NCBI GenBank assembly: GCA_947568835.1
Contig: OX387608.1
Coordinates: forward strand, 2,394,001-2,458,000
Source of the DNA: Protonemura montana
Lineage: Eukaryota > Arthropoda > Insecta > Plecoptera > Nemouridae
Reading direction: 5' to 3'
DNA: 64,000 bases
In this document: positions 33,401 through 42,394 of the stretch, one piece after another
How the letters are laid out: each line of letters begins with the position of its first letter
How positions within the stretch are numbered: position 1 is the stretch's first letter
Translations under genes and position numbers: made by a program
Notes under the pieces: generated by a model
Databases searched by the model: none
Told to the model about the DNA's origin: nothing
The model's input: only the letters and a program-made list of their open reading frames with translations

Positions 33401-36400
33401 ACTGTTTGCGTTTTATTAGCTTAACAAATAATTATAGGGTCATTCCATGTCAACTAGGACCACCCTTGACCTTGACCGACTCAGAATTTCATGAAATTCG
33501 GCACACTTGTTCAGAATGTTGGTTTGAGTAAAAGTATTTTTTTGTTTGTTTTTTACTCGAAGAGTTCAAAAGTTACAGGGGGTTGAAGTTCGGGTGTTTT
33601 CACCCCCCGCGCGCGTATCACCGTCACATTATATACTTTATCTCGGGTTGTATGACAGCTACAGAGTTCCAGGAGAGCTCATCTGAAAGCTTATTAAATT
33701 CTCTACTTGAATATATAATAATATGTACCACTTGGTGTACAGCTAATTTATCTTGATTTTCTACATCTGCATTTTCAAAAAACGCCACTGGAAAAAACCC
33801 TCCCCTTTCATTTACCTAAAAAAAATGTATTAATGTTGCCAACATATGTATGAATATTTGTGCCAAAATTCAGAGTTGGCCCTTCACAGGTTTTCAAGAA
33901 AAAAAATATCTTGTGTAAAAAAGTTTTTTATCAGGCAGTTCCAGAGCATAGATCCTATACCCACAATGCATAACAGCTCAGGCTTTTATCAACATGGTGA
34001 GTAATGCTCATTTTACATTTGATTGTGTTTGTTCCACTTTTCAATACACGTTTATTCTTGAAAGCACACTTTCATCAAGTGACATGTTGAAACTAGAAAT
34101 GTGTGCAGAAGTCAAAAACTTATAATTTCTTGTCTGAACCTCATACTTGATAACCTGCATTAGTTTCTCTTCACATATTGAAGAGTGTGGTAGTGAATTT
34201 ATTGTCCACACCCTTAACATTTTTTGTGTTTGTATAACTAAACAATGTGTTCAGTTGGACAGTTCTTCAAAGAAGAGTGTGAAGAACATATGCACATTAC
34301 TGGCAATAAGTTCCACAATCTCCAGATATTTATTTCTGTATGTTAAATTAATTGATGTCAATCTTTTACCTCTGTGTGTGCCAGTGTGTGTTTTAAAAGG
34401 ATCACAGCACGACTTGTTGCCAAGGCAATAATGTACAAGAAATGTATTTTCATGTAACTGCACACTGATGTAATATTTTCACATTTTGAACGCAATGCTC
34501 ATAAAATTTGATTGTCACTTTCCAAGTTGCCAGTAATGTGCATATGTTCTTCACACTCTTCTTTGAAGAACTGTCCAACTGAACACATTGTTTAGTTGTA
34601 CAAACACAAAAAATGTTAAGGGTGTGGGCAATAAATTCACTACCACACTCTTCAATATGTGAAGAGAAACTAATGCAGGTTATCAAGTATGAGGTTCAGA
34701 CAAGAAATTATAAGTTTTTGACTTCTGCACACATTTCTAGTTTCAACATGTCACTTGATGAAAGTGTGCTTTCAAGAATAAACGTGTATTGAAAAGTGGA
34801 ACAAACACAATCAAATGTAAAATGAGCATTACTCACCATGTTGATAAAAGCCTGAGCTGTTATGCATTGTGGGTATAGGATCTATGCTCTGGAACTGCCT
34901 GATAAAAAACTTTTTTACACAAGATATTTTTTTTCTTGAAAACCTGTGAAGGGCCAACTCTGAATTTTGGCACAAATATTCATACATATGTTGGCAACAT
35001 TAATACATTTTTTTTAGGTAAATGAAAGGGGAGGGTTTTTTCCAGTGGCGTTTTTTGAAAATGCAGATGTAGAAAATCAAGATAAATTAGCTGTACACCA
35101 AGTGGTACATATTATTATATATTCAAGTAGAGAATTTAATAAGCTTTCAGATGAGCTCTCCTGGAACTCTGTAGCTGTCATACAACCCGAGATAAAGTAT
35201 ATAATGTGACGGTGATACGCGCGCGGGGGGTGAAAACACCCGAACTTCAACCCCCTGTAACTTTTGAACTCTTCGAGTAAAAAACAAACAAAAAAATACT
35301 TTTACTCAAACCAACATTCTGAACAAGTGTGCCGAATTTCATGAAATTCTGAGTCGGTCAAGGTCAAAACTCATTTAAAGTGGTCCTATTTCACATGGAA
35401 TGACCCTATATTGAGATGTCTCTTGAATCACTAGTCTCTTGGCTTTGTTAGTATCTTCAAATAGCTTGGCCAGCCGGCATTCTTTGCCGTGTTGAATTGT
35501 GGTGGCCATATTCTATCGGTCGAAGTTAGAACTAATCATAATGCGGCATCAACATTAATAAATTGCCTAAACCGATACCACAGACATACCAAGGACATTC
35601 CAGTTAAAATAATGTGCGATTAACTTGAACGTGGAGGGGAGGAGGCACAAAATATAGACGATAGCAATCATTTTTATTCAAGTGTAGTTGTAAGCTTGAT
35701 TGAGGGATAAAACTCGGAACTTCGATCACTAGAAGTTTATCACTATTTTGGATCGAGGACGAGAGTTCGAGGTATGAATGTTTAAAATGTCAAACGTTGT
35801 GTTTAAACTTGTGTCCGTCTCTTTGTTTGCCAGGTGAGCCACATGAGCCCTCCGAAGGATGATCACAGCAAGGTACAACAACTTCAGCGGCAGACGTCGC
35901 AGGGCTCGGTGAGCAGGCCGCCGCCCACTCAACAGCAACGAGATCCTCGCGAAGTGAAACGAGATGGAAACTCTCAGCAAGCAAGGTACGTGCATTTAGA
36001 GTGTGATGGGCGGCATGGTCTGGCATAGGAGGTTCAATGGTAGATTCAACGTTTGGTAGCCATGGAGATGCTGAGATCACCTGACAGAGCTTCTCAATTC
36101 TGCTATCTTATGTTACCACGGGTATATCATAGCCTAGCATAGGAGGTTCAATGGTAGATTCAACGTTTGGTAGCCATGGAGATGCTGAGATCGCCTGACA
36201 GAGCCTCTCAATTCTGCTATCTTATGTTACCACGGGTATATCATAGCCTAGCATAGGAGGTTCAATGGTAGATTCAACGTTTGGTAGCCATGGAGATGCT
36301 GAGATCGCCTGACAGAGCTTCTCAATTCTGCTATCTTATGTTACCACGGGTATATCATGGCCTAGCATAGGAGGTTCAATGGTAGATTCAACGTTTGGTA

Positions 36401-39400
36401 GCCATGGAGATGCTGAGATCGCCTGACAGAGCTTCTCAATTCTGCTATCTTATGTTACCACGGGTATATCATGGCCTAGCATAGGAGGTTCAATGGTAGA
36501 TTCAACGTTTGGTAGCCATGGAGATGCTGAGATCGCCTGACAGAGCTTCTCAATTCTGCTATCTTATGTTACCATGGGTATATCATGGCCTATTATAGGA
36601 GGTTCAATGGTAGATTCAACGTTTGGTAGCCATGGAGATGCTGAGATCGCCTGACAGAGCTTCTCAATTCTGCTATCTTATGTTACCACGGGTATATCAT
36701 GGCCTATTAAAGGAGGTTCAATGGTACATTCAACTCTTAGTGGCCATGGAGATGCTGAGATCCTGATTCTATTGAATTTGCATCGCATGGCAAACCCAAC
36801 TTTCCTTATGTTAATTTGCTTGGTGCAAGCTAATGTCCCACCGCTCAGAGTTAAGGAAATCCCAGTTAAGACAATGCTGTGTTTTCTTCTCTCAGGGAGC
36901 ACATCCCGCGGGAACAACATCCTAGAGATCAGCGTGAACAGCACCAGCGTGAGAATCGGGAGCAACATCCCCGGGAGCAGCATCCCCGGGAGCAACATCC
37001 CCGTGAACAACATCCCCGTGAACAACATCCCCGTGAACAACATCCCCGTGAACAACAGGTGAGGCCCTCTTCGCTCTCGAAGTTATACTAAACCATCGAG
37101 CCGATTTAATTAAATAGAATCACCACAACAGAATCATAGAAGAACCATTATTTAGCTTTTGAATTGGTCCTGCTGATCTGATTGTGAAATCGGTTTAGCA
37201 GCTCGGTATGGTTGTATGCTAATGAGATGGATCTATAGCGAAGTGATTTAAGAAGCAAGATTTGAGTGCTTTGCAGTGATGATACGTAACATAAACCTTG
37301 GTCTTCTTTTCCCGTCGGAAGTATTCTGTCGATGACTATGTTTCTGAGCAAAGTTTGGGTGAAATTCTAAACGCAGGGAATTGATTGGTCATGGGCGACT
37401 ACGAGTTATTTCATCTTGCGCCAGACAAAGAAGACTCTTGCTTTTTTGTCGAATCTGTTTCAAGTTCTATTCAGCATATTGTAAGATTGCCACGAAACTG
37501 GTATGTTTAATTTAACCCGTTGCTAATGCCATGAAGTAGCAGTGAAGTAACGATGTCTCTGATATTGATCGTCTTAATTTAGATGCCTGGTTCTGTGGCG
37601 GCCGCTCGGGGCAACGCGTGGGTGACCCGTGGCGGCGGCGGCGTACGAAGGGGGCGCGGTCGAGGGGGCAGCGGAGGCAATGTCCCGCCCGGGGGCGGAA
37701 ACCCCAGCTTCACCCGGCCCCTGCCTCCCACTGGGCCGCCCGGTGGCAAACCCAAGAACGTGCTCAAGTTTGAAAACGACTACGACTTCGAGCAAGCCAA
37801 CACGGAGTTCGAGGAACTGCGCACGCAGCTGGCCAAGGTCAAAGTCGGTGAGTTTGCTTGGAGATGCGTTCGACTTTAAAGCCTGTCTGTTGCTGGAATT
37901 GTTTGTCCCATGTTGCTCCCGAATCATGCGGTCTAGCTGAAATTTAGACTCGATCAATTTGCAAGTCTGTACGTCCCTAAGTATTTCGATTAGTCGTTTA
38001 AGCACATAGCCCCTAAGAATACCGAAGATATTTTTTGACCACAATGACCAGGAACAGTGGACTGCTTGGAAAAAAATAATTTTTGGTATGGTACTAGTTG
38101 CTGATTCTAGAGCACATCAAAAATACTATTTTGAAATTTCAAGTTTAGTTCAGAAAGGGCAGTGTACGGTGATGCCAACTTATGAATGTATAGAATATAA
38201 CTAACTGAGTGCATGGACCACACTTTGTGTTGGTCGGCCTGGCGTGGTACTGAGCTTGGTTCGCGATTGTGCAGACGGAACGGAGGCAGAGTCTGTGGTG
38301 GCTCCGGTCAACGAGGCCAACGAGAAGGTGAACGGAGATGCGACGGACAAGAAGGACGACTCGGGCAACGAGACGGCGACGCCGGAGGATAATCTCGAGG
38401 ACATCGAGCACGACGCTGGGTTCTACGACAAAACCAAGTCTTTCTTTGACAACATCAGCTGCGAGGCCGTCGAGAGGAGCAAGGGGTGAGTAAAGCTTCC
38501 CACGTTCACCTTTACTTGGTTCAAACTAGCTTTAAAGGTCACATTCAGTTTTACCAGTTTTAGCAAAGGTTAAAAGAAAGTCTGTTATTACACAAATAAT
38601 ATTATTACTCGACATTTGAATGTGTTATTTATTGAAGAAAACATTGTTCTTTTTAGATGAAATCTTATTCAAATTGCAAACGCTTGCAATGCGCGGGGTA
38701 TTTTATTATTATCGACACTAAAACTCTCTAAAAAATTGATGCTCAAACAGGGACTCGAACCCCTATATCCACCTGTCGCGGGTGTTGCTCTAACCAATTG
38801 GTGTCCAAGTAGCTCAATTGGTTAGAGTAACACCCGCGACAGGTGGAGATCGGGGTTCGAGTCCCTGTTTGGACATCAATTTTTGAGACGTTATAGTGTT
38901 TATAATAATTTAAAAAAATATATTGTTCAGTTGCATTAAAGAAATAAACGAAATTTATTTTGTTGCTAATTTAATTGAAGACATAATTGATGGCTTATTT
39001 CAGTTCAGCCAAACGTTTGCTTCTGGTTGTAACTTTGTGCTGACAATTGTAAATTTACTGTTTATTGTGCGTTGACTTTTACTTGCCCTCGATTTCGGGA
39101 ATACCTCGTCTCGAGTCTAAACAGAGTTAAACCCGATGTCGTTGAAAACCTGACTGGGGCCGATTCTCAAACACCGTTTGGTTGTGATTTTAACCTGCGC
39201 AGTAATTTGCTTTAAAACAATGGTATTTTAATAATTGCAAACCAAGAAACTATGGCAACACACGAAGAACAAGAATAAAATAGTTTTTAACAATGTGTTT
39301 GCTTCGAAACGGAATATTTGGTGACTTGGAAATACAAACAAAATATCAATGGGACTTCTTGCTTTGACCTCCAAATGACAGTTGAAAAGTTAAACCCCAT

Positions 39401-41028
39401 CCTTCCAGATTCAAATATTAAACGGTGATTTGGACAGAGAGAAAATAGTGACGGCTGCTAAATAAAATGTCTTTTATGTGACGGGACAAAGCCTTCCTGT
39501 ATCATTACCAAATTCAAATTTACATTTTTTTTGTGTATTTATCTTCAAATCCTCTTTCAAATCTTTCAAAATGTTGGCTTAACGGGTAAAATGAATTTTG
39601 GCCTAAAACCTCGTTTAAACACCGATTAAGCAAGATTTAAATGGCGTCGGTGAAATCAGTCCTCAGCCAGGAGAAGCATTTCTGATTTTGGGATAACTTA
39701 TGATGTTGGTTCTTTTAAGCGACCCACTGGCTTGTGGTGGTCATCTAAAAGCTAACCCACTATCGGCGTGGCACAAAGCCAGGTTCAAGCACTGAGCGAC
39801 GAATAATCAACCGGTCGCTGCTTAAATTGAGTTTAATTTCACACTTAGGCTGAACATATTAATTGGGAAAGTAAAGGGAAAGTACGAAACTTAAGAAAAA
39901 CTATTTGAACTGGGTTTTGAATGCTTAGTAAAGGGCTACTAAATTTCCCGACGTTTCGCAACATATACTAGCTACTTCTTCAGAGGTTTGAGCAGTCCTG
40001 ACAATTTTACAATAACAAAAAACCACATAGAATTATAACAATTACCTAGTAAAAGCATTACCTAGTTCAAGTGCTTAGGATAAATCAAGTAGACATGAGT
40101 CTAAAAACCATCATAGTATGAAACTTACCGAGCTGTGAGTGGCAGGCCGCGATATTAGCAGCTTGTTTGTTAATGTTTCGGCCGTTGCCTTTATCACTGG
40201 AGAGAAGTTCCGTGCTGTGGGGTAGGGGTTGGGTGGAATGAATTGGGTTGGGAGAGTGGGCAACAATGCGGGATCCAAACGAGGCTTCAAACTTAGGATG
40301 AAATCTTATTTAAATTGCAAGCGCTTGCAATGCGCGGGGTATTTTATTATTAACAACACTAACCGTCTCAAAAATTGATGCCCAAACGCGGACTCGAATC
40401 CCGATCTCCACCTTTCGCGGGTGTTGCTCTGAACCATTGAGCTACTTGGACACTTGCTTTTTGAGATGATTTTAGTGTATTTGATGAGAATGACAGTTCT
40501 CCAAGAAGTAGAACCAAGAGGCTGTGAATACTCACAGTCACTCTGATTCTAGTGACGCTATATCACGTCACAACCTGTCAAACTCGAATAACTCCAAATT
40601 GACGTTGGATTCGTTGCTGTATTAGGATGAACTCTTATTTAAATTGCAAACGCTTGCAATGCGCGGGGTATTTTATTATTCCTGCCAAAAATGTGCTATC
40701 GAGTAGCTCCCGAAGTTTGCACGGTTGTGTTGATTTTGCCACTGCTGTAACGTCCCCTCGTTCCGCCAGCCGATCCCAGCGCACGGACTGGCGCACGGAA
40801 CGCAAGCTCAACTCCGAGACGTTCGGCGTCGCGTCTGCTCGTCGCGGCGGTTTCCGCGGTCGCGGCGGCTTCTACAACCGCGGCGCTGGCGGCGGAGTCT
40901 TCCGTGGCGCAGGGGGCGGATCCATCTACCGCGGCAACTTCAACCGTCACCGCGGAGGCGTGCAGAGGGGCGGAGCTCACGCTATACCGCCGCTCATCCG
41001 CCCGCAGCAGGTCGCCGAGGTGAAGTAG
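30485..41028 (+). CDS. LSM14: LSM14 / Trailer hitch (Scd6 family) mRNP protein
   Basis: Exons: 30485-30605, 30857-31261 (or a donor at 31207), about 32304-32398 (acceptor uncertain, possibly 32193), 35834-35985, 36896-37058, 37583-37847, 38275-38485 and 40770-41028. Predicted length is about 540-590 residues. LSM14 proteins act in P-bodies, binding DDX6/Me31B and eIF4E partners to repress or store mRNAs. Visible parts: N-terminal Lsm domain ([19 protein letters not shown] ... [14 protein letters not shown]), the [14 protein letters not shown] motif, an FDF-type box ([19 protein letters not shown]), the FFD box ([13 protein letters not shown]), the TFG-like box ([13 protein letters not shown]) and a C-terminal RGG region. 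Exon 5 is unusual: it encodes tandem REQHP repeats. Intron 3 contains a 41-bp minisatellite and a 2-kb palindromic element; intron 4 has a 114-bp tandem repeat. Confidence 0.93.
31262..32303. other. LSM14 intron 2 region
   Basis: No repeat family was recognised apart from a 22-nt A run near 31963-31984. The exon 3 acceptor is ambiguous between 32193 and 32304; both give phase 1. Confidence 0.5.
32688..33303 (+). repeat. 41-bp minisatellite (about 15 copies)
   Basis: Unit: GGATCCTATGCTCTATCCAG, then GTTATTTGAGATCAGCTGGC, then T. Units differ by scattered point changes. It lies in LSM14 intron 3, 130 bp left of the palindromic element. Confidence 0.92.
33435..35408. mobile_element. Palindromic (foldback) transposon-like element, 1974 bp
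   Basis: Two arms of about 870 bp (33435-34306 and 34526-35408) are near-perfect reverse complements around a spacer of about 220 bp. The ends are TAGGGTCATTCCATGT and ACATGGAATGACCCTA, each flanked by TA, which fits a TA target-site duplication. No transposase-like frame is present; the paired open frames in the arms are mirror images of each other. The outer 40 bp of the right arm has an extra few bases relative to the left. It lies within LSM14 intron 3. Confidence 0.85.
36029..36770 (+). repeat. 114-bp tandem repeat (six full copies plus partial)
   Basis: GGTTCAATGGTAGATTCAAC starts at 36031, 36145, 36259, 36373, 36487, 36601 and 36715 (last copy partial and diverged), a constant 114-bp step. 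Copies are nearly identical except the final one, suggesting recent homogenisation. It lies in LSM14 intron 4, between the exon 4 donor and exon 5. Confidence 0.95.
36896..37058 (+). repeat. Coding 15-bp repeat: REQHP pentapeptides in LSM14 exon 5
   Basis: The exon encodes about nine tandem R-E-Q-H-P or close units, first imperfect ([21 protein letters not shown]), then near-identical CGTGAACAACATCCC or CGGGAGCAACATCCC units. The exon is in phase on both sides (AG acceptor at 36894-36895, GTGAGG donor at 37059), so repeat length can vary without frameshift. Confidence 0.9.
37059..37582. other. LSM14 intron 5, nothing recognised
   Basis: About 520 bp without a repeat or coding signal that I can name. 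Confidence 0.5.
38645..38915. repeat. Head-to-head tRNA-hairpin pair
   Basis: A minus-strand partial core (about 38741-38800) runs straight into a plus-strand full core (38803-38874), joined at the acceptor stem. Together they make a nearly perfect palindrome flanked by both arms. Confidence 0.85.
39160..39670 (-). repeat. Interspersed repeat, GATTTCACCAACG family
   Basis: Inverted relative to the copies at 21485 and 49250. Shows CGGTGATTTGGACAGAGAGA, AAAATAGTGACGGCTGCTAA and the end AGCAAGATTTAAATGGCGTC. It lies in LSM14 intron 7. Confidence 0.75.
39888..40115 (-). repeat. Foldback-family repeat with hammerhead-like core
   Basis: Plus strand reads AACTATTTGAACTGGGTTTT ... TTTCCCGACGTTTCGCAACA ... 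CTTCAGAGGTTTGAGCAGTC ... TCAAGTAGACATGAGTCTAA. On the minus strand (about 40008 to 39945) the order is GTC, an AGG...CCT stem, CTGAAGA, a GTAGC/GTTGC stem, GAAAC, as in hammerhead ribozymes. The ends are shared with copies at 15288, 45001, 59375 and 62885. Confidence 0.7.
40300..40685 (-). repeat. tRNA-hairpin repeat, near full length
   Basis: Core 40380-40451 on the minus strand, flanked by arms, the GTGACGCTATATCACGTCAC palindrome and, at both outer ends, TTGCAAACGCTTGCAA or TTGCAAGCGCTTGCAA. The right end lies 85 bp before LSM14 exon 8. Confidence 0.88.
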
Positions 41029-42394
41029 AGCGGAGTAGAAGTGCGGTTATTTTTGTTTCGCGAATCGAGCGGAGGTTTTCGAGTGGCCTCGCTGGCGGCG
41101 AGGTTGCTTTCGTCGCTGGAAACTGCACGGCGGAAAGAGCTTTGGAAGTGAATGCAAGTTTATTTTGTTGTGTTTGTGAGCCTGTGGAGGGGGGCAGGGC
41201 TCGAGTTTGGCTTTCAAGATGGACGCGTGTGAAACGAGGATTGTATCCCGATGTGGAAGTGTTGGTTGCCCTGCCTCCGAAGGCGACGATTATCGAGAAG
41301 ACTTAGAAACGTTGGGTCGAGTGTGCGGCACTAACAATTAGGTTAATTTAGTCGACGTTGCTTTCGATGGTTTTGCGTAACGGAGGGAATCGTATCTTTT
41401 CTCGGTGTTTGTTGGGACGCGACGGGGGAATCTGTGCCGGAATTTAGTTATTGATCTGGAACTCTGCCTGAACGGCCAATGGAATGATCTGAAAAGCTAG
41501 GAGCGTTGACCCTGCTTAGCGCAATGTGGGTCAGGTTGCTAAAAGCCGCCCGCCTTCTGTTCAAAGAACATGATCAGTTTTTTTTTTTTTTAATCGCTGA
41601 GGATTGAAAGCAGCTCTTTTTTACCCGGTTTTCCCCGTTTCTCGAGCGCGCTTGAATTATTCTCTGGTTTCTGTCTACGGTATTATCTTTCGTTTACTGG
41701 TTTTGTTAATTGGCGGGATATCGTCGCGGCGACGGCAGCTCGATTGGTGTTGCCAACAATTTGTCAGCTGTTTTTGAAGCGGATTCTTTTCGGTTTCGGA
41801 AAAAACTCTTTGCGTCTGTTTCGACGGAGACGCTCGCAATCGAAACAAACTTTGAAATCCGGTGAAGTTCCGTGCGCGGAAGTTATTTTGAGGTTATAGA
41901 GTTTAGGAGACGGAACGTCGTCGTAGGATTTATTTATTATCTCATTCCCCCGAGTGCAACGCGCTATGTGATATGCGGTGTTCGCGCCTGGAGAGCTGGG
42001 CCGGGTTTAATTCACCGCCCGACTCGCTGCTAACGACTCAACGATAGATGAGACGTGTAATAATGACAAAAAGATATGTGGATTTTTGTACAAATAAGAT
42101 TGATAAAATAATGAAATACTTTTGAGTAAGCAGCAATATTGTCGAGTTTTTAGTTGGTGATTTTAACCTATCCCTGGATGCCTATCCCTGTGACTCTTCC
42201 TCTTACCTTTCTCATAGCAGCTGGTTAGCACAATAAATAGGAACATAACGAACTGATTTATCAGTAAAAACCCACGTTTTATTTCAGTGGAGAAATTGTC
42301 TCCTGTTGTTACAACTCAAGTTATTTCAGTGCATCCACAGTTTTAAAGTTTGTCTTTTTGGTTAGCCTGGCTTAGTTTTGCTTGTAAGTAGGTT
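41029..42394. other. Convergent 3' UTR region of LSM14 and SDR copy 1
   Basis: The LSM14 3' UTR follows the TAG at 41026-41028, has a moderately G+C-rich first 1 kb, and AATAAA-like signals near 42105 and 42232. SDR copy 1 on the minus strand has AATAAA at about 42276-42281. The two transcripts may overlap by a few tens of bases. No repeat was seen. Confidence 0.5.

Noticed and set aside
34147-34686. Two identical-looking small proteins ([18 protein letters not shown]...) on opposite strands
   Set aside because: They are the mirror-image arms of the 2-kb palindrome; no homology to a known protein is visible.
37579-38044. Minus-strand Pro/Ala-rich frames over LSM14 exon 6
   Set aside because: Antisense of the Gly/Arg-rich LSM14 exon, whose frame, phase and FDF motif are clear.
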